A DNA stretch of 64,000 bases from Chaetoderma sp. LZ-2023a (lineage: Eukaryota > Mollusca > Caudofoveata > Chaetodermatida > Chaetodermatidae): NCBI GenBank assembly GCA_034401795.1, contig CM067373.1, forward strand, positions 87,195,448 to 87,259,447. The letters are read 5' to 3'. Below are positions 32,000 to 43,349 of this stretch, one piece after another. Within the stretch, counting starts at the first letter, position 1; every line of letters begins with the position of its first letter. The position numbers and the translations under genes were made by a program. A model generated the notes under the pieces. It was given only the letters and a program-made list of their open reading frames with translations. It made no database searches and was not told the DNA's origin.

Positions 32000-33290
32000 A
32001 ATTGGCTCACTGCTACAATCCACTAAACAATAATTTCGATGGGCAATAGCTCTGGACCTGTTGAATATTTTGAAAGCAATTTGATGCTTTCCATTTAATC
32101 TTCAAGAAATTATCCAAAATTAGATGCTAAAGTAGCCAATAAATATTTAGACAGCTAGCAATTAGCCGTAGCTGCGACTTATTGTAGGCTTTATAAATGG
32201 TGTACTTCAATTTAAAGGAAAACATACTCAATGCGGTATGGATATGTTTCCAATAAATATGGACTTCATAGCTATTATCATTTGGATATATTTTAGCGTT
32301 GTTTTTTTACATTTACAGGTGATATTATTTACAAATTTTCATTCAAAATAATACCAAATATAGTATGAACAGATACCCAAAATTTATTTATATAGCTACA
32401 CATTAATATGTGGATATATTCTAGATTTGATTCTTCCCATGTGACCTTCACGAAGATACCCAATATTATATGATAAAGTAGCCAAGAAATATTTCGACAT
32501 ATAGCCATTACCATTTGGATATTTTAGTTATTAAAAATTATACCCGATATGTTATGGACAGGTAGCCAGTAAAGTTGGATATCTTCTAAGTTTGATTATT
32601 CTGGTTAGATAAACCAGTATACTTGCTATGGCACCTACCCAATATATATTTGGTCAGTCAGCCATTGCCATTCAGACATACATGTATTCTAGGCATGATT
32701 CCATATAAATGCTGTATTTCAAGTTCAATACATTATACCTAGTGCGGTATGGATATATAACCAATAAATATGGAGATATGTAGCCATTATCAGTTGAACT
32801 TATTCTAGGCTTGGTTATTTTTTATTTGAACGTTTGAAAAATCCTACCCCAGATTATATGGACAGGTAGCCAATCCATTGTAGACAGGGAACAAATATCA
32901 AGCTTGCAATATTTGCAAATTATACTGGTTGCCCATCTAAGCATTTAATAGACCATGTCCCTATCATATTGGGTATGATGTTTAAATAAATAATAATGAC
33001 TGCCAGTCTAAATATATATTGGGTACCTGTCCATATGATACTGGGTTATAATTTAAAACATTTAAATGAATAAACCCTAGAATATGAGAATATGTCCAAT
33101 TGGCAATGGTTACCTGTCTGAATATTTATCGGGTACCTGTCCATATCTTCATATTGAGCATGATTTCTTTTTAGGAATTTAACTGAAAAGAGTTGAGAAT
33201 AGAATACATGTACGAAATGTATTAGTTACCTATCTGTATATTTTGGGTATGATTATTTATACTCAAATGAAAAGAATACCCCCTAGAATA
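32000..33290. repeat. diverged satellite that changes orientation near 32.9 kb
   Basis: Left half repeats ATGGACAGGTAGCCAATAAA, TATAGCCATTACCATTTGG and ATTCTAGGCTTGATT at about 100-150-bp spacing. From about 32930 the inverse appears (ATTGGGTACCTGTCCATAT near 33015 and a variant near 33125, CCAATTGGCAATGG). A further forward block is at 38850-39110. Confidence 0.75.
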
Positions 33291-33539
33291 TATCTCGAAT
33301 ATACAAGAGGGTCAAGGGGCCTGTATTGACCATCTGGAACATTAGCATTTAAACTAGAAGGGCAATGTTCTGCATGTAAAACCCTATAGATTTTTGTCAA
33401 AAATTTAATCATTCTGGCATAAAATAGAAATTTAAGTTTTAAAAGTATAAATAGGGGTCGTGCAATTTAAGATTAATCTTTTAAATGATTTCCCGGATAC
33501 ATATGGAAATATGGAGATGCCCGCCAAATAAATTTACCA

Positions 33540-34275
33540 ATCCAAATTCTCATTAGAAAATCTTGAGGTGTACCACACTAGGATTGGTCCACCCAACTTT
33601 CATTGAAATCATGTCATTGATTAAGGAGCAAGTGCAACGATATATCTAAGGGATTTTCTAAAATCTTTTCAGAAAATCCAAGATGATCACCGGAAAAATG
33701 GACCAATCAAAATTCTGAATAGAAAGTGGTTTAAGTGGTTTAAGAGATATTTTAAAGGACATTCAAAAACATTTCGGATAATCGAAGATAGCTGCTGAAA
33801 CAAAGGTTCAATCAAAATTCTAAATTGAACTTCGATAGCCTACCACCATAAAATCCTTCTGGCAAAATTGGACTAAAATCCACAAAGCTGTTTAGAAAGA
33901 GTTTTGAATAATGTTCAGAAAATCCAATATGGCTACACAAAATTGAACCAATCAAAATATTATTTCTATATGTCGAAGCCTATCACGATAGGGCGTTTCA
34001 TTGAAATTGGGACATTGATTAAGGAGAACTAGAGTTTTAAAATGTTACAGAAAATTTTTTGAAAATCCAAGATGGTCACCAAAAATAAATTGAGCAATCA
34101 AAATTCATAATAGAAGCTCGAGAAACTCCCCCAATATGATCTGTCTAACCAAGTTTCATTTAAATCCACCAAGAGGTTTAGAAGATACGTTTTAAAGCAA
34201 AGATTGAAGGACGGACGATGGGCCTTCACCATGGCATAAGCTCACTTGCCAATTCTGACCAGGTGAGCTAATAAA
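33540..34275 (+). repeat. ~160-bp tandem repeat ending in an AGCTCAC hairpin
   Basis: Recurring phrases: AAAATCCAAGATGGTCACC, CAATCAAAATTC, CATTGAAATC, TTTTCAGAAAATCC. About four diverged units. The 3' end at 34236-34272 has AGCTCACTTGCC ... GACCAGGTGAGCT, an inverted repeat, followed by AATAAAAG. This ending is familiar from repeats in several invertebrate genomes; the assignment is from memory. Confidence 0.7.
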
Positions 34276-34449
34276 AGATAAAAGGTCAAAGTAATTGAAC
34301 TCATCCATGGATGACCGTACTTAAGAACGAGCAATTGTGGGTCTAAAAACGAGTGTAACAGTGGATTTTTTGGCACATGTCGCCAACCATTGGTTTATAG
34401 CCATGGATACTAACTGTAGTACCGGTTATCATCACCATCATCATCATCT

Positions 34450-34904
34450 ACTGTCCTCAGTGATATTTGGAATCAGAGCAAACATCAAAGCCAAATTATT
34501 TGTCCAGCGATATCATTTGATCGGTGGCTCAACTAGAAAGAGGAATGCATTAAGCAAATGTGTGTTGTGTTGCAGTGAAATGGAAGATCTTCAACACTTC
34601 CCCTTGGACTGTCCAGAGCTAGAGCATGTTAGGAGCCCAGCTATGGCAAAGATCAACACATTGATGCACCATCAGAATATCGCACCTATTGACGAATCAT
34701 GCATTCAAGTGATATTGGATGCAAGTAAAATTACAGACTCAGACTTTGAAAAGAAATGCAAGAGAACTAGGCCTTAATCTACATAAGAAACGTGCCGCTC
34801 TAATGCGAATCAACACTAATAAGATTTCCTGTAAGAAAACAAATAATGACAGTGTGACTAAATACAGAGAAAATGTGCAAACGATATTCTTTAATATAAT
34901 CTGA
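34450..34904 (+). pseudogene. LINE C-terminal zinc-binding fragment
   Basis: The frame at 34337-34777 holds KCVLCCSEMEDLQHFPLDCP followed by a helical stretch, the Cys/His segment found after the reverse transcriptase of many non-LTR elements (CPLC ... ED-x-x-HFLLxC). A frameshift near 34750 moves the remainder into the next frame, where ARELGLNLHKKRAALM, a typical end, is read. No RT domain remains upstream. The leading part, with six His from CATCAT repeats, is probably unrelated. Confidence 0.65.
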
Positions 34905-34979
34905 ATAGGAATATACACCTTATTTGGAGGTTCGACTGATGGTGAAAATGCGAGAAGTGGAATGGAATTTACCAAATTC

Positions 34980-37080
34980 TATTCTTTATAGTAGATATCT
35001 AGTTTGTTCTTAAATTATTCAACCATTGTCGCCTTGGCTATTGCAGTGGATTTCACAGTGGTACCACTCTAGTGGAAGGATACTTGCGAATATCTTTGTT
35101 GCTGTGTTTTATGTTGAGCTTGAACCTATTGAAGATATTGGGTACTTCTTAAGTTTACTTGATATCAACTGGTCAAGGCATGAGAGTTGGGGGAAAAGTT
35201 ACCTATCTCTCTACACAGATTAATAATTGACCTAGTCAAACATTAACGTGACTACTGGTAACAATAACTAACATAGATTTATTAAACTTATAAACAACAT
35301 GATAACTTGAAGAAATAACTTGATAAATATTCACAGGTTCCATAAATGACTGAATCAATATTAATACTCTAACTGCTATAACAAATTCGTACTAAGATAG
35401 TTCACATTACAATAGCGACTGATCTTAGGATCTTCAGTTGGTAGATAGATAAGGTGTGTAAGCAACAGTTACTTTTAGGGACTTTTCTGCTATCTCTTCT
35501 GAGCCGTGGAGGTTGACTGGTGATTTACATGTATTACGTCATTATGACTCAATCAATCCTCACATATTTTCTTCAGGAAACTTTCATCTGCACAAGTGTT
35601 ATCCGGATTGATCTTATACAATCAGGATCAGTTTGATGGCTCAAGGATAGCTAGAAATAACAAATATTGCTTTGACTTGCCAATCAAATGAAAATACCAC
35701 GCATAATTCCTTTTCAAATTTAAGTTTGACAGCTCTATGACTAAATCTGTCCTATTCATTTATAATAGGCAAACCTTGGAGATCACTGAATTTTTATACA
35801 TCAAAGTGCAGTATGGTTTGAACTCTGACCTGGTACATACATGATGCCTCATTTCTGAAAAAACAAGAGTGGGTGTAAGTCATGATTCCTAATTACATGC
35901 TTCTATTACTAAGGTAACAGAGAATTAAAAATTTAATCAAGTATATGTACTTAGGATACATTGTGGCTCCATTGTTTTAAAAACAATGCTTTAAGGAACT
36001 TCTTGCAAGCTATTAATGCATCGAATGCCTGCAATTCTTTCTTAAGATATATGTGTATCGAAACTGTCAATACTGTTGTAGACTTTAAGACCTAACCTTG
36101 TATAAACACATTGAGATTATTAGGCAGGTGAAGGTTTATCAGTTAAAACACGTATTTGCAAATCAGGGGCCAAATTAGTCTGCGCTTAGTACTACATGAA
36201 AATGCTGCTTGATAAATAAACAGGCTTCTGGGGCTAATAAACCTTACAATCAAGCATGATTCTAACATCATGTTACGGATAATAGTGTGTGCATTTGTTG
36301 TTGGTTGCCATTTAATTAGCAACAACATCAGGAGACAAATACATGGCATGGCAGCAGCAACATATACTCGAGGTAAGTGAACGCGAAATACTATTAATTT
36401 CAACAGCAACCATCTTCAATTTCAACTAGTACGACATATATATTTAAATGGAACATGTATGTCTATTATATCTGTCTGTCCATCGGTTCATCCATCCATT
36501 CATCCATCCAATTTGTTTGCTCATTCTCATAATAAGCGATTATACAATAATATTTACACAGTAAAATCATACAGCATTAAATACGCTATTATGCCATCAT
36601 TGTAAAATGACTCAGTCAGTGACATTTAACATTCCCAGTGTAAAGCGGCCATAATATTTGGCTTTATGGGGAATGGCACTTGTATTAGGTCAGTCATATT
36701 TAAAATTAGAACAGCTTATAGTGATGGCATGGTGACAATGCCATTAATGAATATTCATATCCGAAATGAAATCACAAAGGTTAGCGTCAAATACAAGCAC
36801 ACCAAAGGTCAAGAGGTTAATGTAAATAATAGTTGGGTTACGACGATCGTTAAGATTAGTCAGTCCTTGATTTCCATCATGTCCCATATTTACACTATGG
36901 CCTCTTGTCTGTGTAAATCTGGATGGTTAGAAATAGCTTTTATCAATAGTGTATAGATCTGATCTCGAACGTTTCAATTAAATCTCCTCAAAACTATTTA
37001 AGTTTTTCTGAATGGCTATGCTCGTCGATTCGTGGAATGCGTTTGTTGCTCGACGCTGAGCTCTTTCTGTGATTGACTCA
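34980..37080. other. no gene seen
   Basis: AT-rich. A short TCTG/CATC run lies at 36470-36512. A loose similarity of 35200-35440 to 63650-63850 (ACTAAGATAG, GCGACT) is too weak to call. Confidence 0.5.
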
Positions 37081-37084
37081 ACTA

Positions 37085-38170
37085 CTAGAGTAGCTCGAAG
37101 ACATAACAAGCAGACAGCTTCAGATATTTTGTGCATTTCAGATTTGATGCTTTATTTTGCTCGTTGCTGGACTTTTTCTGAGCTGTGATTCTGATTTTTA
37201 GTCTAGGTGACCATGCTGAGATGCGAGGTTCGAGAATTGGTCTCAGTAGTGACTTGTACAAGAGAATGAATGTAGAAGGGGCTATGTTGTTAAGGATTCT
37301 CTTGATTACTTGTTTTGTGCTGTTTACCTTTGAGACGACATTGCCTATATGTATATCAAAGGCCTCTATCGATATGCACTCCAAAGTCGTTTTCACCTCT
37401 GATGTTAACCAGGATGCATATCGGGCATATGTATCAAATAGTATTTGGTTTGTGGGGTGTTCCTGCGGAATGTAGGACATATATTTTATATGTCTTGAAG
37501 GACAGTTGCCATGTATGTTTGCGACCACTTACAGACTTTATTTATGTTATCTTGAATCTTGCTGGTAGCTGGGTTGCAATATATTTTGTGTCATCTGCAA
37601 ATATTTTGCATTGGCAAGTTAGTAGGTCTGGTATATCATTTATTTATCTTTAAAAAAAGCATAGGTTGCAGAACACTTCGTTGTGGCACCCTGTTTGTGA
37701 CTTCAATCCAGTTTGATGATGTGTCATTGATCCTTACTCGCTGTTTTTTTATTATTTAGATACTCTTTCATCCATGTTGCTAAATTTTCTCCAGTGCCAT
37801 AGCTTCTCAGTTTTGTTTGGAGTCCTTCATGTGGTACAGTATCGAATGCTGTTGGGAAATCTAAATATACTACATTGATAAGTTTATTTGAGTCAAGCCC
37901 GGTTGCTATGTCTTCGAGTTAATCTAGTAGTTGGGTTTTACATGATCTATTGTGTCTGAATGTGTTCTAGCAATTAATAAAATGATAGGCTATTTCCAGA
38001 AAATTTACATTTGCTGTCCCTTATAAATGATGCTAGGACCTTACAGGCAAGACTAATTGGCCTATAGTAGCTTGGACTTTCTGGTTTTTTGTGTATTATG
38101 CCTTTGCCATGTTTCAGGTGTACGATATTAATACACATGCTTATAGAGACTTGCTAAAGGTTGTGTACAG
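37085..38170 (-). pseudogene. non-LTR reverse transcriptase fragment, many frameshifts
   Basis: Reading right to left across frames: SYYRPISLACKVLAS (near 38060), FRHNRSCKTQLLD, VYLDFPTAFDTVPHEG (motif A, near 37860), VTNRVPQRSVLQPMLF (motif B, degraded QGSVLGP), CKIFADDTKYIATQ (motif C, FADD, near 37600), then LLYKSLLRPILEPRISAW (near 37230), the LYKSLVRP box. Order is correct for a LINE RT but stops and shifts are frequent. No endonuclease was found to the right. Old, 5'-truncated copy. Confidence 0.8.
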
Positions 38171-38849
38171 TGGTGCACTTTATAGGAGCACCGTCCACAT
38201 TGCAAACGTGACTGCTCAATGAGGATCCTGTACACATATCCGCACCCCTTGGGGTGTTTTTACAATTATTGTTCTTGTATGTTTATAATTGTTATCATTA
38301 TGCATCATGCTATATAGTCATTCTAGCTGTGCCTGTAGATTTCTTATTGTTTATCGCATTCCTCGCTACCAAAAACTTTAGCCATGAAACCAAATTTTCG
38401 CCAATTTACATGAAAACGGCTTACTCAGCCATAAGTACGCCATCTTAGGTGCTTAGTTACTCAGAGCCATGAAACCAGAAATTACCAATAGAAATATTGA
38501 TTTTGCATACCCGCTTCCTCCTCTGTATCTTATGATATAATCCTCAATCTTCTACACAATGGAGATACTCGGGCAGCATCGGATGAGGACAGTTTTTCAA
38601 AGAAACATCACGCTCATCCCTGCTTGATTCATTGCTTGTTAGGGTGCAACAAGCTGCCATTTTGTTGCTTCTTCTTAGTGTGACATCATCAACCTAACTT
38701 AGCTAATGTCAAATTTAAGATCTGTATATCTGCGAATTAAAGAGCTTAAAAATATTTTTATAATAATCAAAATACAATTTTTTTTGTTTTTTCCTCAGGA
38801 TCCTACCACAACAGCTTTATCCCCTTCAAAATCAGACTCATTATGCTAT
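38171..38849. other. no gene seen
   Basis: No recognisable element or frame. Confidence 0.45.
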
Positions 38850-39110
38850 GAACTGGTATGCATAATGTATTTAGATATATAGCCATTAACATTGGACATA
38901 TTTTAGATTTGATTCCTTCCATTTAATCCTCAAGGAAAACACTTAATATTATTTAGACAGCTAGCGATTACCATTCCAGCATATTGTAGGCTTGATTCAT
39001 AAGAAATGCTGTGTTTCAATCTTAAAATGTCATAACCAATCTGATTTGGACAGGTACCCAATAAATCTGGAAGTCTGTAATCATTATCATTTGAACATTG
39101 ATTATATTTC
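38850..39110 (+). repeat. satellite block related to 32.0-33.3 kb
   Basis: Contains ATATAGCCATTAACATTGG, AGACAGCTAGCGATTACCATT, TTGTAGGCTTGATTC and GGACAGGTACCCAATAAAT in the same order and orientation as the left half of the 32-kb satellite. Confidence 0.7.
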
Positions 39111-39149
39111 ACTGTGATACATATAGCCTAGCAGTACAAATAGCATGTA

Positions 39150-39452
39150 TATATATATATATACACACTTATGGTACTTTGTGGGACATTGTGTGTTTTG
39201 GTACTTTGTGGGATCTTTGCTTTCTCATAGGAATTTTGGCTTAAAATTCAGATTTAAGGTAGTTCTGATATCCGTAATAATAAATATAAAAAGAAGTATT
39301 GATTATACTTACGTTTGTATAAAACCTTGTGGGTCACCGATTTTATGACTTTGTGGGATACTGACGCAAATGACCCACAAGGCACCCAAAGTAATATACA
39401 GTATATGACTTTGTGGGACACTACATAAAATGACCCATAAAGCACCGGGATG
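39150..39452. repeat. GTACTTTGTGGGTCA-type repeat, copy 1
   Basis: Several direct and inverted copies of CTTTGTGGGA/TGACCCACAA (39175, 39203, 39325, 39347, 39370, 39407, 39429), next to an (AT)n tract. A related block is at 62340-62630. Confidence 0.7.
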
Positions 39453-39610
39453 ATCTGTTAATATAATACATGTAATATATGTTAGCAGCAGCAGTAGCTG
39501 CCACTGCTGCTGCTGCTGTCACGGTTGATGATGACTGCCACCGTTGGCGCTGCCGACGCCGACCTTGCCAACAAGACACCCCACTGACATTGCCAAGCCT
39601 GATGCAGCCA

Positions 39611-40115
39611 TTGATAACAATCTCAATTAAGCTAGCAAATAAAAAAAGTAATTGAAAGGTAAAAAAAAAAAAAATTATCTAATGCCTATAATGACGAATG
39701 TCATAAGTTAACTCGGGGTGTTGGAATTTGCAGACAGCTCAGAAAACGCGTGAATTATGTTATTGCGGTAACATAATGAATACAATAGCAGAGAAAGACA
39801 AATCAACATCATTACATTTCACTGTTCGCATTCAAATATTGTATACCTTACCCATGGCAGAGTCCATTCAGTTGTTACAAAATTTTACCTTAAGATAGAA
39901 TCATAGAAAAGATAGCTATAAAACGTAATTAATATTCAAAAGGATACTGACAGCAATAAACTTATCTGAAACCATTCCAAGTAAAAGATGTGTTTAAGAA
40001 AGAAAAATTATAAAATGCATAAAAGAAAGTGTGAATATATTTCTGTGTAATGCTTTATGAAGAATAATCATGGAAAAGAAAATAGATAGTCATATTATGT
40101 ATTACTAGTCAATAC
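39611..40115 (+). repeat. ~0.5-kb direct duplication, left copy
   Basis: TCAATTAAGCTAGCAAATAA ... GCTTTATGAAGAATAATCATGG. Matches 40351-40835 throughout with substitutions and small gaps. Preceded by CAG/CTG-rich DNA (39483-39560). No frame. Confidence 0.85.
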
Positions 40116-40289
40116 GTTGTCATAACATATATGTGAACAAACCATAAACAATCGTGGACACTATCGTGGCTATAACATCGAGCGGCCAATTAACCAACTT
40201 ATACTAGTTGCAAGTTGCAACTAAAATGTAAATGAAATAAGCCATACTAAAAATAAAAATAGGTTAATCGCCTAGTATACTAGAATATC

Positions 40290-40330
40290 AGTATCATCAT
40301 CATTATCATCATCATCATCATCATCATCGG
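40290..40330 (+). repeat. (ATC)n/(CAG)n
   Basis: CATCATCATTATCATCATC followed by GGCAGTAGCAGCAGAAGCAG, immediately before the right duplicate. Confidence 0.9.
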
Positions 40331-40350
40331 CAGTAGCAGCAGAAGCAGTA

Positions 40351-40835
40351 ATTGATAGGAAGCTCAATTAAGATAGCAAATGAAAAATAATTTGAAAGAT
40401 AAAAATAAATACATTACCTAATATCTATTGTGAAGAATGTTTTACAAGTTAACTCAGGATGTTGACACTTGTTGAAAGCACAGAAAACATAATGAGCTAT
40501 ATCATTGCTGTATCATAATGAATACAATATCAGACAAAGACATATCAACATCATTACATTTCATTTTGAACATTCAGATCTTTTGTACCTCAGACGCTGT
40601 CAGAGTCCACCCAGCTGTCATTAAATGCATGCCTTGAGATAGGAAAGATAACTATGGATCGAAATTAATATTCAAAAGAATACTGGCAGCAACAAACACA
40701 AGCAGGACCCATTCCGTTATTAAAATATGTTTATAAATAATGCATAAAGGAAACAGCAATATGAATATGTCATTGTAATGCTTTATGAAGAATGATCATG
40801 GAAAAGAAAACAGATAGCCATATTATATACATGTA
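40351..40835 (+). repeat. ~0.5-kb direct duplication, right copy
   Basis: CTCAATTAAGATAGCAAATG ... GCTTTATGAAGAATGATCATGG. Both copies follow a trinucleotide tract, suggesting that the unit including the tract was duplicated. Confidence 0.85.
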
Positions 40836-40839
40836 GTTG

Positions 40840-41260
40840 GTAGCGTTAAAACAGGTGGGGCTTCTGTAGTGCAGATTACATGCATTGACATATATACCAA
40901 CACGCGCAATCAAATAAAGAGGTAAATATGATTAGAAACATATGAAATTTTTTTTAATGATTTCAAAATCATAAAAAATAATATTTAATGTTTAAAAGCA
41001 ATTTATTTTTATAATAACACTAGTTCTCTATTGATCGACTACTATCTGTTGTGATGAGTTGAAAACCTTGTATGCTAGATCAAAATCTACTCGGTATCCT
41101 TGATCTGTAATCGTTTGATGGGCTTATATCTTCCAGCCATGTATGAAGCACTACTCCTAGCTAAATAAATAGAAGAACTCGCTGATTTTTAAAGTCAAGC
41201 TACTGAATAGTAAATAATGTTCTATTCTCTAGGCATTGATACTGTTTGTTGTCGGAAACA
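40840..41260. other. no gene seen, left border of CTAG array
   Basis: AT-rich, no repeat recognised. The array starts gradually near 41262 (GATAGTAGGCTAGTCC). Confidence 0.5.
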
Positions 41261-41261
41261 G

Positions 41262-42630
41262 TTGGATAGTAGGCTAGTCCAGTAGGCAGGCTAGTAGGGC
41301 GTGCCGGTTACTAGGATATTAGGCTAGGCCAGTAGGCGGGCTAGTAGGCTAAACAAGTCGGCATGCTACTAGGTTAGGTCAGTAGGCAGGCTAGTAGAAT
41401 AAACTAGCAGTCTGGACTAGAAGTCTAGGCTAGTAGATTAGGGTATAAGTTTAGGCTAGTGCGCTAGGCTAGAAGACTATGCTAGTAGCCTAGATAGATT
41501 ATGTTAGTAGGCTAGTAGACTTAGCAAGACATCTAGACAGGAAATATAGGCTAGTTGGCTAGTCTACGAGGGTAGAAGTGCGTGGTAGAAGGCTAGGCTA
41601 TGAGGCTAGTAGACTAGGTAGACGTTGCTAGAAATCTAGGCTAGAAGTCTCGGGTAGTAGACTATGCTGGAAGTCTAGTCCAGCAATCTAGGCTAAAAGT
41701 CTAGATTACTAGGCATGGAGACTAGGCTAGGAAAATAGGCTAAACGTCTAGGCTATTAGGCTAGTAGACTATCTTAGAAGTCTAGGCTAGATGTTTCAGC
41801 TAGGAAGCTAGTAGACTTGGCAACAATTCTAGTCTAGAAGTCTAGGCTAGTAGGCGGATAGACAATGCTAGAAGTGTAAGATGGTAGGCGGGAAGACTAG
41901 GCTACAAGTCTATCCCAGAAATCGGCTAGTAGGATAGTAGACTAGGCTAGAAGTCTAGACCACAGGTTTTAGCCTAGTCAGCTAGCAGACTACACAAGAA
42001 GTCTAGGCGCGTAGATATGGCTAGAAGTGTAGACTAGTAATCTAGGAGACTAGCAGTGGCAGCACCCCAGCTGGTGGGATTAATATGATAGTAGACTAGG
42101 CTAAAATCTAGAAACATAAGTTAGTAGGCTTGGCTAGAAATCCAGCATAGAACTCTAGTTAGGTAGGCTACCAGACAATGCTAGAAGTGTAAGATGGTAG
42201 GCTGGCAGAGTAGGCCAGAAGTTTATCCTAGAAATCGGCTAGTAGGATAGCAGAGTAGGATAGTAGACTAGGCTAGAAGTATAAACTATAGGTGTTAGCC
42301 TAGTGAGCTAGTCGACTAGCTAGTAGGGGGGGGGGGGGGGGGGGTGGAGTCAAATACACATGATCACATACACCCTGTGAAGTCTAGGCTAGACATGCGG
42401 GTTGGTAGGCTAATAGACTAGGTTAGAAAAGAAGCTACTAAACTAGGCTAGATGTTTAGACAAGTAGGCTAGTAGACTAAGCAAGAATTCCAGGTTAGTA
42501 GTAAAGGCTAGTAGAATAGGCTAGAAGTCTAGGCTAGTATGGCTAGATGACTAGACTCTATGATTAAGCTAATATACTATGAAGCCTAGGGTGTAAACAA
42601 GGATAGAAGTCTAAATCAGTAGACAAGGCT
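41262..42630 (+). repeat. CTAG minisatellite, segment I
   Basis: Degenerate tandem array of TAGGCTAGTAG, CTAGAAGTCTAG and GACTAGGCTAGAAG words with about 10-bp sub-periodicity. Small non-repeat insertions are seen at about 42056-42085 and at 42327-42382 (a G run plus unique bases). No open frames. Confidence 0.95.
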
Positions 42631-42639
42631 AGGACAAAA

Positions 42640-43300
42640 GCAATAGATGGTGGACACTCAGTCAATGGCATACACCTCAACTTCAAGAAAGCTTTCGACA
42701 CAGTTCTATATGGGAGGCGCATGGGCAAGACGCAGTCCTATTATATATGCTATCCGATTCATGGATGTGTCAGAGCATGTCTTGCCAAGCGAAAGCAGTA
42801 GGTGCCCAATGGTGGAAAAGAATCAAGTTGGATGGTAGTAACGAGTGGGATTCCTCAGGGAAGTGTATTGGGACCTCTGCTTTTTGTGATCTATATAAAT
42901 GACTTGTCAAGCCGTGTAAGTTTAGACATTTATCTTTTTTCCGATGACACACACTTTTTTTTAATAACAATCCTTGAAGAGGAAGACCATGCATCCTTAC
43001 AGGCGGATTTGAATGAACTAGTCGAATGGTCAAATACACGGCTACTTCGCTTTCATCCTGACAAGTACGCCAATATGAGTATTGTGCGGATACAATTATA
43101 ATTATTATATTATTGCTGATGATAGAACCCATGGAATTAAGAGGTCTCAGCAGAAGAAAGGAATAGGGGTGAAAACAGATGGGATAAAGGTCAATAACGC
43201 AACTAGTATGTTCGCAATTATGTGATTATGTGAACGTAAACCAGATTACATTTAGCCAACTGCATAAAGCAATGGTAAGCTTAGCCACCTTGATTATGGA
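42640..43300 (+). pseudogene. non-LTR reverse transcriptase fragment in CTAG array
   Basis: HLNFKKAFDTV (motif A, near 42675), VVTSGIPQGSVLGPLLFVIY (motif B, 42838-42897) and YLFSDDTH (motif C, near 42930), then QADLNELVEWSNTRLLRF. Downstream, frameshifted traces of the KKGIGVKTD and LHKAMV region reach about 43290. Upstream RT and endonuclease are absent. A and B are separated by a shortened, stop-containing stretch. Confidence 0.8.
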
Positions 43301-43349
43301 GTCCATAAGCCAACAAACGGCTGGCAGATACTAAATTCTATACTAAACT

